Shown here one piece after another: positions 8,027 to 17,286 of a stretch of DNA of 64,000 bases. The notes beneath the pieces are model-generated. The model had not been told where the DNA came from, ran no database searches, and saw only the letters and a list, made by a program, of their open reading frames with translations. How positions within the stretch are numbered: position 1 is the stretch's first letter; each line of letters opens with the position of its first letter. Made by a program: the position numbers and the translations under genes. Source of the DNA: Sinomonas mesophila (GTDB taxonomy: Bacteria > Actinomycetota > Actinomycetes > Actinomycetales > Micrococcaceae); contig NZ_KV908322.1 of NCBI RefSeq assembly GCF_001999765.1, positions 1 through 64,000 on the forward strand, given 5' to 3'.

Positions 8027-9183
8027 GGTCGCCCCACGCTGCCATCCGCCGCGCCCGCGCCGGCACCTGCGGTCGCGTCCGCGGGCTCACCGCCGTCGCC
8101 GGCGAGCTCGGCTGCCCGCTTCGCCGCGACCCGGGCGTCATGGGTGGGCGCCTCGGGGACGTCCGCGGGCCGGCCCTCGGCGAAGCCTGCCTTGAGCTGG
8201 GGGAGCACCTCCCCGAGGAGGTCGAGCTGCTCGAGGACCGTCCTGAGCGGGAGCCCCGCGTGGTCGACGAGGAAGAGCTGGCGCTGGTAGTCCCCGAAGT
8301 AGTCGCGGAAGGCGAGGGTCTTCTCGACGAACTCGGCCGGGCTGCCCACCGTCAGGGGGGTCTGCGCCGTGAAGTCCTCCATCGAGGGGCCGTGGCCGTA
8401 GACGGGCGCGTTGTCGAAGTACGGCCGGAACTCGCGCTTCGCGTCCTGGGAGTTCCTCCGCATGAAGAACTGCCCGCCCAGGCCGACGATCGCCTGATGC
8501 GCCTTGCCGTGCCCGTAGTGCTCGTACCGCTCGCGGTAGAGGCTGATGAGCCGGATGTAGTGCTCCTTGGGCCAGAAGATGTTGTTCGCGAAGAAGCCGT
8601 CGCCGTAGTAGGCGGCGAGCTCGGCGACCTGCGGGGTGCGGATCGAGCCGTGCCACACGAACGGCGCCACCTCGTCGAGCGGGCGCGGCGTGACCGTGAA
8701 GTTGTGCAGCGGCGTGCGGAACTTGCCGCTCCACGTGACCGTCTCCTCGTCCCACAGGCGGCGCAGGAGCGCGTAGTTCTCGATCGTGAGCTCGAGGGAG
8801 TCCTGCGGGTTCTTGCCGAACCACGGGTAGACGGGCGCTGTGTTGCCGCGGCCCAGCACGAGGTCCGTCCTGCCGCCGACGAGGTGCTGGAGCATGCCGA
8901 AGTCCTCGGCGATCTTGACCGGGTCGTTGGTCGTGATGAGCGTCGTCGCGGTGGAGAGGATGAGCCTCTCGGTCTGCGCTCCGATGTACCCGAGGAGCGT
9001 CGTGGGGGAGCTCGGGTAGAACGGCGGGTTGTGGTGCTCGCCGGTCGCAAAGACGTCCAGTCCCACCTCCTCGGCGTGCTTGGCGATCTTCACGATCGCC
9101 TGGATGCGCTCGCCCTCGGTCGGCATGCGACCCGTGGTCGGGTCGAGCGTGACGTCGCCGACGCTGAAGATTCCGAACTGCAT
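8023..9183 (-). CDS. LLM-class (luciferase-like) flavin-dependent oxidoreductase
   Basis: 386 aa TIM-barrel enzyme. FATGEHHNPPFYPSSP is the typical LLM strand-2 motif, with STATTLITTNDPVKIAEDFG and GRTDLVLGRGNT further along and a C-terminal Ala/Gly-rich tail of about 40 residues. FMN- or F420-type flavin is used by the family. The substrate cannot be read, though coupling to a MarR gene suggests detoxification or catabolism of a small molecule. First gene of the pair; start ATG 9183. Confidence 0.85.
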   Translation of the reverse strand: MQFGIFSVGDVTLDPTTGRMPTEGERIQAIVKIAKHAEEVGLDVFATGEHHNPPFYPSSPTTLLGYIGAQTERLILSTATTLITTNDPVKIAEDFGMLQHLVGGRTDLVLGRGNTAPVYPWFGKNPQDSLELTIENYALLRRLWDEETVTWSGKFRTPLHNFTVTPRPLDEVAPFVWHGSIRTPQVAELAAYYGDGFFANNIFWPKEHYIRLISLYRERYEHYGHGKAHQAIVGLGGQFFMRRNSQDAKREFRPYFDNAPVYGHGPSMEDFTAQTPLTVGSPAEFVEKTLAFRDYFGDYQRQLFLVDHAGLPLRTVLEQLDLLGEVLPQLKAGFAEGRPADVPEAPTHDARVAAKRAAELAGDGGEPADATAGAGAGAADGSVGRP

Positions 9184-9235
9184 GGGAGGGACCCCTTCCT
9201 CTGGGTGCTGGCTCTCGGTCTACCGGGAGTCTAGC

Positions 9236-9263
9236 AGGATAGATGCATTTGCATCTACTTGAA
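9236..9263 (-). promoter_or_regulatory. Promoter with perfect 18-bp palindromic operator of the LLM-marR pair
   Basis: TAGATGCATTTGCATCTA (9240-9257) is a perfect palindrome of two 8-bp arms. On the minus strand it fills the space between TTCAAG (-35, 9258-9263) and TATCCT (-10, 9236-9241). This is the classic position for a MarR repressor site. Confidence 0.65.
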
Positions 9264-9312
9264 CCGAGGCAGGGGCGGATCCATTCCCGCCCCGGGACGA
9301 GTCCCCGGGCCG

Positions 9313-12300
9313 TCAGGTCCTCGCCGCGCGCCGTCCGCTGACCCGGGGCACCTCGCCCGTCGTCCAGTCAGCCTGGGCGTCCCCGGCGGGTGCGGCGACG
9401 TCGTCGCCCGGCGTCCGCCCGGCGTCGTCCGTGCCGCCGTCCTCCATGGTCACCGGAGCGCGCCGCAGGTCCCGCAGGAGCCGGCGCCGCTCGAGGCGGC
9501 CCTCGACGAGCCGGTACAGCACTGGGACGATCACCAGCGTGAGCGCCGTCGAGGAGACGAGGCCGCCGATGACGACGACGGCGAGCGGCTGCGCGATGAA
9601 CCCGCCGCCGCCCGTGAGGCCGAGCGCCATGGGGATCAGGGCGAAGACGGTCGCGAGGGCCGTCATGAGGATGGGCCGCAGTCGCTGGCGGGCGCCCCGC
9701 TCGATCGCCTCGGCGAGGTCCAGGGCCGCCCGGCCCGGGGAGGGCCGCCGGTACTGGTTGATGAGGTCGATGAGGACGATCGCGTTCGTCACGACGATGC
9801 CCACGAGCATGAGCAGGCCGATGAGCCCGGGCAGGCCGAGCGGGATCTGCGCGACGAGCAGGGCCGCGATCGCTCCCGTCGCGGCGAACGGGATCGAGAC
9901 GAGGAGGATGAGCGGCTGCACGAGGCTCTTGAACGCGGCCACCATGATGACGTACACGATCACGATCGCCGCGAGGAGGGCGAGCCCGAGCTGGCGGAAG
10001 GACTCGGCCTGCTGCGTGCTCGCGCCGCCGACCGTGGCCGTCGCGCCGCGGTCGAGGCCCAGGGCGTCGACGCGGCGCTGGACCTCGGCGCTCACGGCCC
10101 CGAGGTTCGTGTCCTCGGGGGCGACCGAGACGGTCGCGGTGCGCTGCCCGGAGGTGCTCGTGACGGTCACGGGGACGTCGACGGCGTCCACGCTCGCGAT
10201 CGCCCCGAGGGTGAGCCCGCCCGGGGCGCCGGGGATCCGGAGCGAGCGCACGGCCTCAACGCTGGTGAACTGCGTCCCGCGTCCGATCCGCACGGGGTAG
10301 TCGGTCGTGCCGAAGCGCACCGTCCCCGCGGGCAGCGGACTCGCCGTGGCGGCGAGGGCCGTCGCGATCTGCTGCTCGCTGAGCCGGGCGGCGGCGGCCT
10401 TGGCGCGGTCGACGCGCACCTGCACGACGGGCTGGCCCGCGGCGAGGTTGCTCGTCACGCCCGTCGCCCCGGGGACGCCCTCGAGCGCTGCGAGGACGTC
10501 CTCGTTCGCCGCGGCGAGGGCCTCGGCGTCGGGCGCCTTGACCGTGACGTCCACGGTCGAGGAGGTCCTGAAGCCGCCCTGCTGCCGGCCCACGCTCACG
10601 GTGCCGACGCCGTCGAGGCGGCCGACGGCGTCGCGCACCTCGGCCTGGAGCGCCTGCTGGTCGCGGTCCTCCTCGGTGATGACGGTGAAGGTCGCGTTCG
10701 AGGCGCCGGTCGAGAGGAACGCGCCGAAGCCCGTCGTCGAGTTGCCGACCGTGACCTGGACGGTCCGCACGCCGTCGGTGCCCCGCAGGAGCTCCTCGAC
10801 GCGCCCTGCCGCCGCGGAGGTGGCCTCGAGGCTCGTCCCGGGCGCCATGGACTGGCGGACGGTGAAGCTGTTCTCGCCCGAGCCGCTGAGGAGGTTCGTC
10901 TGCAGGAGCGGGGTCATCGCGAAGGTCCCCAGGAGCACGAGGCCGCCCGCGATGAGTGTGAGCACGGGGTGCCGCTGGGTCGTGCGCAGGACCGGGAGGT
11001 AGCCGCGCTGGAGCGGGGAGGCCTTCTCCTTCTCCATCGCCGCGGCCGCGGCTTCGCGCGGATCGCGCGCCTGCGCCGCGCGGTGGCCCAGGAACCAGTA
11101 GGCGAGGACGGGGACGATCGTGAGGGCGACGAGGAGGGAGGCCAGCAGCGCGAGCGTCACGGTGAGCGCGAAGGGGCGGAAGAGCTCGCCCGCGAGGCTG
11201 CCGACGAAGGCGATCGGGAGGAAGACGGCGACGGTGGTCAGGGTCGACGCCGTCACGGCGCCGGCGACCTCGCGCACGCCGTCGAGGATCGCCGTCGTCT
11301 TCTCCTCGCCGTAGCCGAGATGCCGCTTGATGTTCTCGATCACGACGATCGAGTCGTCCACGACGCGGCCGATCGCTATCGTGAGCGCGCCGAGCGTGAG
11401 GAGGTTGAGCGAGTACTCGGCGGCGTAGAGGCCGATGAACGTGGCGAGGAGGGAGAGCGGGATCGAGACGGCCGTGACGAGCGTCGCGCGGACGGAGAGC
11501 AGGAAGACGAGGATCGTCAGGACGGCGAAGCCGAGGCCCAGGAGGCCCTCGGTCGTGAGGTCCTTGATCGAGGTCTCGATGAACGGGGCCTGGTCGAACA
11601 CGGTCGCCAGCCGGGCGTTCGAGCCGAGCTCGGCCTCGAGCTGGGGGAGAAGGTCGCGGACCGCGTGCGAGATCGCGACGGCGTCACCCTCGGGCTTCTT
11701 CGTCACCGAAAGGGCGAGCGTGGGCCTGCCGTCCGTTCGGGTGATCGACGTCGCCTCGTCGTCCTCGAGGGCGACGGCGGCGACGTCGCGGATCGCCGTC
11801 GGCGTCTTGCCTCCGGCTAGCGGCAGCGCACCGACTGCCTCGGGCGACTCGAGCGGGCTCCCGGCCTGGAGGGAGAGCGTTCGGCCCTCCTCCTGGACCG
11901 TGCCCACGGGCACGAGGGAGCCGTTGTTCTCCAGCGCAGTGCGGATGGCGGCGACCTCGGTGCCGCGGGCCGCGAGGGCCGCCGGGTCGGGGGTGATCTG
12001 GAGGTGGCGGGTCGCCCCGCCGGTCATGTCGGCGCCGCGCACTCCCGGGATGCGCTGGATCTTCGGCACGGCGAGCTCGGCCAGCTGCGCGCTGAGCTCG
12101 CTGAGCGGCCTGTCCGAGGATGCGGCGAGGAACACGATGGGGAAGTCGCTGATGCTGCCCGCGACGGTCTGGGGTTCGACGCCGTCCGGCAGCGTGCGCC
12201 TCACGGTTGAGACGGCGCGGTCGATCTGGTTGCGGGCCCGATCCAGGTCAGTCCCGTACGCGAACGACAGCCGGATGGTCGAGACCCCCGAGCGGGAGGT

Positions 12301-12549
12301 CGAGGCCGAGCTCTCGAGCCCCTCGACCGCCTGGAGCGCCTTCTCGACGGGCCCGCCCACCTGCCGGTCGACGACCTCGGGGGACGCGCCGGGCATGGAC
12401 GAGACGACGGTGAGCTGCGGGAACTCGATCGAGGGGATGAGCTCCTGCTTGAGGCTCCCGGCCGTGATGACGCCGAAGGCGGCGGCGCAGACCGTGATGA
12501 GCGCGATGAGCGCCCTGTTGGCCATGGAGAGGCGGGCGAGGCTGAACAT
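9313..12549 (-). CDS. RND-superfamily efflux transporter (HAE/AcrB-type, Gram-positive)
   Basis: 1078 aa with the duplicated RND plan: TM1 near residues 12-30, a large extracytoplasmic loop, a TM2-6 block including GRVVDDSIVVIENIKRHL (the Asp-Asp proton relay of AcrB TM4), then a second half with GIVVTNAIVLIDLINQ. The lysine of AcrB TM10 is replaced by Thr here, as in many Gram-positive HAE homologues such as SwrC. No membrane-fusion or outer-membrane partner gene is adjacent, which fits a single-membrane cell. Likely exports lipophilic compounds. Starts at ATG 12549, 63 bases after mqo. Confidence 0.88.
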   Translation of the reverse strand: MFSLARLSMANRALIALITVCAAAFGVITAGSLKQELIPSIEFPQLTVVSSMPGASPEVVDRQVGGPVEKALQAVEGLESSASTSRSGVSTIRLSFAYGTDLDRARNQIDRAVSTVRRTLPDGVEPQTVAGSISDFPIVFLAASSDRPLSELSAQLAELAVPKIQRIPGVRGADMTGGATRHLQITPDPAALAARGTEVAAIRTALENNGSLVPVGTVQEEGRTLSLQAGSPLESPEAVGALPLAGGKTPTAIRDVAAVALEDDEATSITRTDGRPTLALSVTKKPEGDAVAISHAVRDLLPQLEAELGSNARLATVFDQAPFIETSIKDLTTEGLLGLGFAVLTILVFLLSVRATLVTAVSIPLSLLATFIGLYAAEYSLNLLTLGALTIAIGRVVDDSIVVIENIKRHLGYGEEKTTAILDGVREVAGAVTASTLTTVAVFLPIAFVGSLAGELFRPFALTVTLALLASLLVALTIVPVLAYWFLGHRAAQARDPREAAAAAMEKEKASPLQRGYLPVLRTTQRHPVLTLIAGGLVLLGTFAMTPLLQTNLLSGSGENSFTVRQSMAPGTSLEATSAAAGRVEELLRGTDGVRTVQVTVGNSTTGFGAFLSTGASNATFTVITEEDRDQQALQAEVRDAVGRLDGVGTVSVGRQQGGFRTSSTVDVTVKAPDAEALAAANEDVLAALEGVPGATGVTSNLAAGQPVVQVRVDRAKAAAARLSEQQIATALAATASPLPAGTVRFGTTDYPVRIGRGTQFTSVEAVRSLRIPGAPGGLTLGAIASVDAVDVPVTVTSTSGQRTATVSVAPEDTNLGAVSAEVQRRVDALGLDRGATATVGGASTQQAESFRQLGLALLAAIVIVYVIMVAAFKSLVQPLILLVSIPFAATGAIAALLVAQIPLGLPGLIGLLMLVGIVVTNAIVLIDLINQYRRPSPGRAALDLAEAIERGARQRLRPILMTALATVFALIPMALGLTGGGGFIAQPLAVVVIGGLVSSTALTLVIVPVLYRLVEGRLERRRLLRDLRRAPVTMEDGGTDDAGRTPGDDVAAPAGDAQADWTTGEVPRVSGRRAART

Positions 12550-12575
12550 CGTGCCCTTTCACGTCACGCGGCGAA

Positions 12576-12604
12576 CGGCCCGTGCCCTGAAGGGACACGG
12601 GCCG
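12576..12604 (-). terminator. Stem-loop between mqo and the RND gene
   Basis: Arms CGGCCCGTG (12576-12584) and CACGGGCCG (12596-12604) enclose CCCTGAAGGGA, which can also pair. No long U-run follows, so termination may be partial. Confidence 0.5.
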
Positions 12605-12612
12605 CTGGCCGT

Positions 12613-14100
12613 CTACTGGGCGGGTGCTGCGAGCTGCAACGCCGAGGCGGTGCTCGCTGCGACCTCGGCCGCGAGGGTCGGATTCTCGTCGAGCTTGACG
12701 CCGTAGCCCGGCATCATCTCCCGGAGCCGGCCCTCCCAGCCCTTGTAGAACTTCGGGAAGCAGCGCCGCATGAGCTCGAGCATGATCGGCACGGCCGTCG
12801 AGGCACCCGGCGAGGCGCCGAGGAGCGCGCCGACCGAGCCGTCGCGCGCCGTGATGACCTCGGTGCCGAACTGGAGGACGCCGCCCTTGGACGCGTCCTT
12901 CTTGATGATCTGCACACGCTGGCCCGCGCTGATGAGCTCCCAGCCGTCGCCCTTGGCCTGCGGGAAGTACTCGCGCAGCGCGTCGATCTTCGCGTCTCGG
13001 CTCTTGGCGACCTCCTTGATGAGGTAGGCCGTGAGGTCCATGTTGTCCTTCGCGACCGCGAGCATCGGGATGATGTTGCCGAGGCGGATCGAGAGCGGCA
13101 GGTCCAGGAGGGAGCCGTTCTTGAGGAAGTTCGTCGAGAAGCCGGCGTACGGGCCGAAGAGCAGCGAGCGCTTGCCTTCGACGTACCGCGTGTCGAGGTG
13201 CGGGACGGACATGGGCGGGGCGCCCACGGAGGCCTGGCCGTAGACCTTGGCGTTGTGCGTCTCTGCCACGGAGTCCTCGGTGCAGCGCAGGAACTGGCCC
13301 GACACCGGGAACCCGCCATAGCCGCGGCTCTCGGGGATGCCCGATGCCTGGAGGAGGTGGAGCGCGCCGCCGCCCGCGCCCACGAACACGAACTTGGCGT
13401 GGATGCCGCCGCGCTCGCCCGAAGCGAGGTGCTTCGTGGAGACGTTCCAGCCGCCGCGGGAGCGCTCGAGGTCCGTCACGTCGGTGCCGTAGTTGACCTC
13501 GACCCCGCTGCGGTCGAGGAAGCCGACGAGCTCGCGGCTGAGCTGGCCGAAGTCGACGTCGGTGCCCTCGGCGACGCGGGTCGCCGCGACGCGCCCCGCC
13601 CCGCGGCCCTTCATGACGAGGGGCGCCCACGACTCGATGACCGCCGGATCCTCGCTGTACTCCATCGACGAGAAGAGCGTGTGCGGCTTGAGCGCGTCGT
13701 AGCGCTTCCGCAGGTAGTCGGAGTGCGCGTCGCCGAGCACGAAGCTCATGTGCGGGACCGTGTGGATGAACTGCGACGGATCGCCGATACTGCCCTCGGT
13801 CACGAGGTGCGACCAGAACTGCCGCGAGAGCTGGTACCCCTCGTTGATGCTCAGCGCCTTCGCCGGGTCAACGGAGCCGTCCTTGGCCTGAGGGGTGTAG
13901 TTGAGCTCGCAGTAGGCCGCGTGGCCTGTTCCCGCGTTGTTCCACGGCCCCGAGCTCTCGAGCCCCACGTCGTCGAGGCGCTCGAAGAGGACGATGTTCC
14001 AGCTCGGTTCCAGCTTCTTGAGGAACGCTCCCAATGTGGCGCTCATGATGCCGCCGCCGATCAAGACGACGTCGGCGGACCGGGTGGTGGAAATGAAGGT
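12613..14100 (-). CDS. mqo: Malate:quinone oxidoreductase
   Basis: 495 aa peripheral-membrane flavoprotein that oxidises malate to oxaloacetate and passes electrons to menaquinone. An N-terminal dinucleotide-binding motif ([18 protein letters not shown]) binds FAD. Typical Mqo segments are [58 protein letters not shown] and [16 protein letters not shown] take GTG 14100 as start because AGGGAG lies just upstream; a TTG 7 codons earlier is an alternative. It can feed on malate derived from fumarate made by AspA. Confidence 0.93.
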   Translation of the reverse strand, partial: TFISTTRSADVVLIGGGIMSATLGAFLKKLEPSWNIVLFERLDDVGLESSGPWNNAGTGHAAYCELNYTPQAKDGSVDPAKALSINEGYQLSRQFWSHLVTEGSIGDPSQFIHTVPHMSFVLGDAHSDYLRKRYDALKPHTLFSSMEYSEDPAVIESWAPLVMKGRGAGRVAATRVAEGTDVDFGQLSRELVGFLDRSGVEVNYGTDVTDLERSRGGWNVSTKHLASGERGGIHAKFVFVGAGGGALHLLQASGIPESRGYGGFPVSGQFLRCTEDSVAETHNAKVYGQASVGAPPMSVPHLDTRYVEGKRSLLFGPYAGFSTNFLKNGSLLDLPLSIRLGNIIPMLAVAKDNMDLTAYLIKEVAKSRDAKIDALREYFPQAKGDGWELISAGQRVQIIKKDASKGGVLQFGTEVITARDGSVGALLGASPGASTAVPIMLELMRRCFPKFYKGWEGRLREMMPGYGVKLDENPTLAAEVAASTASALQLAAPAQ

Positions 14101-14198
14101 CACTGATGTCTCCCTGCGCAAATGGACCAGAGGCAGAATATCCCTCGCCCGAGCGGTTCGCTAAATCCCCTCAGGTCCCCGCGTCAAGGCTTCTGTGC

Positions 14199-15857
14199 CT
14201 ATTTTTTGAGGCGGATCCGATTGAACATCTCGTGCAGCACGGGCGACGTCGGATAGCTCTCGACCCGGGCCGATGTGGCCACGGCGGAGATCGGGAAGGC
14301 GATGGGCACGGCGGGCACGGTTCCGGCGAGCTGGTTGTTGATGTCGACGTACGCGTTCCGGCGCTCGGCGCCGTCGGCCAAGAACCGTGCGCGCTCGATC
14401 TTGCTGAAGAGCTGGGCATCGAAGAAGCCGAACTCTCCGTTCCTCGCCCCGAACAGGGCGGTGAGGAAGTTGTCCGGGTCGGAGTACGAGCCATTGAGGC
14501 CGAGGAGGTGGAACGCGTGGTCGCCCTTGGACGTGACGCGCGTGAGGTATCCCTCCGACCATTCGACGGGCACCGGCTTGATGTTCAGCCCGACGGTCGT
14601 GAGTTGGGCGCTGAGCTCCGCGTAGATCTTCTCGGGGGTCGGCAGGTAGGAGCGGCTCACATTGAGCGGGTAGCAGAACGTGAGCTCCTCGCCCTTGTAC
14701 CCGGCTTCCGCGAGAAGCCGCTTGGCCCGCTCGGGGTCGAAGCCCGGGAAGTTCGCGGACGAGTTGAAGCCCGTCACCCGGGGCGGGACGAACTGGCCGG
14801 CTGAGGATGTGTCGTCGACGAAGAACCTGCGGATGAGGGCGTCCTTGTTGATGGCGGCGGCGACCGCCTGGCGCACCTTCTCGCTCTGCAGGGGCGACGA
14901 CTCCTGGTTCATCCCGAGGTAGAAGACGGAGAACGGATCCCGGCGAGCCACGGGGAGGCCACGGCGCACGAGGGCCTCCATCGTGTCCACCGTGACGGGA
15001 TCGAAGCCATCCACGCGCCCGTCGACGAGGGCCTGCAGGCGGCTCTGGGGGGTGTCGTAGACGACGAAGCTCAGCGTCGCGATCTCACCGCGCTCGCCCC
15101 AGTAGCCCGGGTAGCTCACGAGCTCGACCCGGTCCGCCGAGCGCCCGGCGAAGGAGAACGGTCCCGTGCCGACCGGATGCAGGCCGTAGCGGGAGATCGG
15201 GCCCGCCGGCGTGGGCTGGTCCAGGAGGTCTGCTGTGCCCTCCGCGAGCGCCTTGGGCGAGGAGATGGCGAAGGCCGGCATCGTGAGGGCATCGAGGAAC
15301 GCCGTGAGGGGGCGCGTCAGCTCGATCCTGACCTCGTGGGCCGAGACCACCGTGCACGACTTGAAGACCGAGAGGTCCGCCTGGTCGGCGTGCGCGCGGA
15401 ACACGGACGTGAAAGCCATCGTCGGGTTCGCGGCCCGGAACTCCGGCGGCGCGGCGAACCACCGGTCGACGTTCGCCTTGACCGCCGCCGCGTCGAAGGG
15501 CGTCCCGTCGTGGAAGGTGACGCCTTCGCGCAGGGTGAACGTGTAGGCGTGGCCGTCGTCGCTCGCGGTCCAGGACGTCGCGAGGGCGGGGGAGGGCTGC
15601 GACGTCGTGAGGTCCGCGGCGACGAGGCCCTCGAGCACCTGGCGCGAGACGCGCCACGACTCGAGGTCCGACGTCGCGGCTGGGTCGAGCGATGCGGGGG
15701 CGGCCGGGACGGCGAAGACGAAGGCCTCGGTGGGCTCCGCGGACGACGGCGTGGGGCTGGGCGCGGGGGAGGGCTGCGGCTGCGGCGTGCACCCGGTCAG
15801 GACGAGGGCGCCGACCGCCGCCTGCAGTACACCCCTGCGACCAATGCTTCCCGACAC
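14199..15857 (-). CDS. ABC transporter substrate-binding lipoprotein, family 5 (peptide/nickel type)
   Basis: 552 aa from GTG 15857, preceded by CAGGGAG; longer frames run through the tRNA-Leu gene and are not credible. The signal peptide contains RRGVLQAAVGALVLTGC, with a lipobox at the Cys. A Pro/Ser-rich spacer is followed by an SBP_bac_5 fold (LEGLVAADLTTSQPSPALATSW, YTFTLREGVTFHDGTPFDAAAVK, HPVGTGPFSF). Binds oligopeptides or similar solutes outside the membrane. No permease or ATPase genes are nearby, so it is an orphan that must work with distant components. Confidence 0.88.
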   Translation of the reverse strand: MSGSIGRRGVLQAAVGALVLTGCTPQPQPSPAPSPTPSSAEPTEAFVFAVPAAPASLDPAATSDLESWRVSRQVLEGLVAADLTTSQPSPALATSWTASDDGHAYTFTLREGVTFHDGTPFDAAAVKANVDRWFAAPPEFRAANPTMAFTSVFRAHADQADLSVFKSCTVVSAHEVRIELTRPLTAFLDALTMPAFAISSPKALAEGTADLLDQPTPAGPISRYGLHPVGTGPFSFAGRSADRVELVSYPGYWGERGEIATLSFVVYDTPQSRLQALVDGRVDGFDPVTVDTMEALVRRGLPVARRDPFSVFYLGMNQESSPLQSEKVRQAVAAAINKDALIRRFFVDDTSSAGQFVPPRVTGFNSSANFPGFDPERAKRLLAEAGYKGEELTFCYPLNVSRSYLPTPEKIYAELSAQLTTVGLNIKPVPVEWSEGYLTRVTSKGDHAFHLLGLNGSYSDPDNFLTALFGARNGEFGFFDAQLFSKIERARFLADGAERRNAYVDINNQLAGTVPAVPIAFPISAVATSARVESYPTSPVLHEMFNRIRLKK

Positions 15858-15911
15858 TGCGCTCCCTGCCACTGCCTGCCTTTCCCTGCGCCCCGCCCGC
15901 TGGTGCTGTCC

Positions 15912-15965
15912 CCGCCTGCCCGCGGGCGGCCTTCCGGCCGGCCAAGCCGCGGAAAGGGCAGGCGG
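15912..15965 (-). terminator. Long stem-loop downstream of tRNA-Leu
   Basis: Arms CCGCCTGCCC (15912-15921) and GGGCAGGCGG (15956-15965) match perfectly and enclose GGCCTTCCGGCC-type internal pairing. Placed 3' of tRNA-Leu on the minus strand; no clear U-tract. Confidence 0.5.
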
Positions 15966-15997
15966 GCGGAGGGCCCGTGGACGGGAGATCCGAAGAG

Positions 15998-16079
15998 TGC
16001 GCGAGGAGGGACTTGAACCCTCACGTCCGAAGACACAGGAACCTAAATCCTGCGTGTCTGCCAATTCCACCACTCGCGC
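15998..16079 (-). tRNA. tRNA-Leu (anticodon TAG)
   Basis: 82 nt class II tRNA. Acceptor arms GCGCGAG/CTCGCGC with discriminator A (15998), D-arm TGGTGGAATTGGCAGACAC, anticodon loop TTTAGGT giving TAG, variable arm about GTGTCTTCGGACGT, and T-loop GGTTCAAGTCC. CCA is not encoded. Confidence 0.95.
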
Positions 16080-16178
16080 AGTGTTCCCGCGCCGGGCGGG
16101 ACCGCCCGGCCAGTCTACCGGGCGCCCGTGCTGAAGAAACTCCTGTGGCGCGGGGCACGCGACTGGCCTCGTCCTAGG

Positions 16179-16679
16179 CTAGGCGCCCGCCGTGGCCGCG
16201 ATCTTCAGGTCGCGGTGCAGCTTGGCCACGTGTCCCTTGGCGCGCACGTTGTACTGCGCGAGCCCGATGCGCCCGTCCGGCTCGACGACGAACGTGCTCC
16301 GGATGAGCCCCTGGTAGGTGCGGCCGTAGTTCACCTTCTCGCCCCACGTGCCGTAGGCCTCTGCGACGGCGTGGTCCTCGTCGGCGAGGAGGAGGAAGCC
16401 GAGCTCCCGCTCGCGGGCGAAGGTCCGGACGGCGTCGGCCGGATCGGGGGAGACGCCGACGACGGTGTACCCGGCGCCGGCGAGGGAGGCGAGGCTGTCC
16501 CGGAAGTCGCACGCCTGCTGCGTGCACGCCGGGGTGTCGACCTGCGGGAAGAAGTAGAGGAGGACGCGCTGCCCCGAGAGGTCCGCGAGGGACGTGGTCC
16601 CGCCGGCCGAGTCGGGGAGGGAGAAGCCGGGAGCGGGGTCGCCCGCAGTGAGGCGGTGCTGTGGTGCTGACGTGGTCAT
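16179..16679 (-). CDS. bcp: Thioredoxin-dependent peroxiredoxin, Bcp/PrxQ type
   Basis: 166 aa from ATG 16679; the frame is open further but the family start fits here. A thioredoxin fold carries the peroxidatic Cys in TPACTQQACDF with a second Cys five residues on, the atypical 2-Cys arrangement of PrxQ/Bcp. LLYFFPQVDTP and YNVRAKGHVAKLHRDL are also family-typical. Reduces hydrogen and organic peroxides in the cytosol using thioredoxin. Monocistronic between tRNA-Leu and tRNA-Lys. Confidence 0.9.
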   Translation of the reverse strand: MTTSAPQHRLTAGDPAPGFSLPDSAGGTTSLADLSGQRVLLYFFPQVDTPACTQQACDFRDSLASLAGAGYTVVGVSPDPADAVRTFARERELGFLLLADEDHAVAEAYGTWGEKVNYGRTYQGLIRSTFVVEPDGRIGLAQYNVRAKGHVAKLHRDLKIAATAGA

Positions 16680-16845
16680 CGGCCCAGCGTAGCGCCGGGC
16701 GATGCGGCCGTCGGAGGCGGTGATGCACCTCACCCGTCAGGGTGCCCCGGCCGATTTCACTTGCCGCTGGAAGTCGTGTAGAGTTTCATGTCGTTGCGGG
16801 GCACGGCGACGGACCGAAAGGGACGGCGCAGGGCACGCACGGAAC

Positions 16846-16918
16846 GCGCCTCTAGCTCAACTGGCAGAGCAATTGACTCTTAATCAATGGGTTCCGGGTT
16901 CGAGTCCCGGGGGGCGCA
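16846..16918 (+). tRNA. tRNA-Lys (anticodon CTT)
   Basis: 73 nt. Acceptor arms GCGCCTC/GGGGCGC with discriminator A, D-arm TAGCTCAACTGGCAGAGCA, anticodon loop CTCTTAA and T-arm CCGGGTTCGAGTCCCGG. A TAGAGT -10-like hexamer lies about 60 bases upstream. CCA is not encoded. Confidence 0.96.
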
Positions 16919-16928
16919 CACAAGAGAA

Positions 16929-16960
16929 CGAAGGGCTCCGGCTGATGCCGGGGCCCTTCG
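16929..16960 (+). terminator. Terminator of tRNA-Lys
   Basis: Stem CGAAGGGC/GCCCTTCG extended by TCCGGC/GCCGGG around TGAT, beginning 11 bases after the tRNA. Confidence 0.7.
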
Positions 16961-16980
16961 GCGTTCAAGGGGCCAGCCCG

Positions 16981-17018
16981 CTGCTCAGCCCGTCCGGCGC
17001 TGCTCAGCCCGTCCGGCG
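16981..17018. repeat. Two perfect tandem copies of a 19-bp unit
   Basis: CTGCTCAGCCCGTCCGGCG occurs at 16981-16999 and again at 17000-17018. The second copy covers the stop codon and last codons of the small minus-strand gene at 17004. Confidence 0.85.
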
Positions 17019-17135
17019 CGGCGCGAGGATCCGGTGGCGCCCCCGGCGCGCGATCGAGGCGTCCTCGTGCAGGATCATCCAGGTCCCGAGGGCGAGCGCG
17101 ATGCAGGCCGAGATCAGAATGAGCAACCAGTCCAT
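17004..17135 (-). CDS. Small single-pass membrane protein, 43 aa
   Basis: From ATG 17135 with AAGGAA a few bases upstream. One hydrophobic helix (WLLILISACIALALGTWMIL, residues 3-22) is followed by a basic tail (HEDASIARRGRHRILAPRRTG), predicting N-out/C-in topology. No family recognised. The good ribosome-binding site and clear transmembrane pattern argue for a real gene. Confidence 0.55.
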   Translation of the reverse strand: MDWLLILISACIALALGTWMILHEDASIARRGRHRILAPRRTG

Positions 17136-17286
17136 AGCGGTTCCTTCGCGCGGCCCCCGTCCTGTGGGGGCGGATGAGGCCATTGAACGATGGGCCGTTT
17201 CGGCGTGTCCACCACCAGCGCCGGAGCAGATTCGGCGTGTCGCGCTGCTCGCCGCCGGGACGTGCTGTGGGCTCGGCCCGGCGGGG

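Noticed and set aside
9286-9312. Terminator after the RND gene (CCCGGGACGAGTCCCCGGG region)
   Set aside because: The palindrome is imperfect with a 2-base loop and no U-run; not strong enough to list.
14199-16073. Longer start for the binding lipoprotein
   Set aside because: The upstream frame runs through tRNA-Leu; GTG 15857 has an SD and opens a proper lipoprotein signal peptide.
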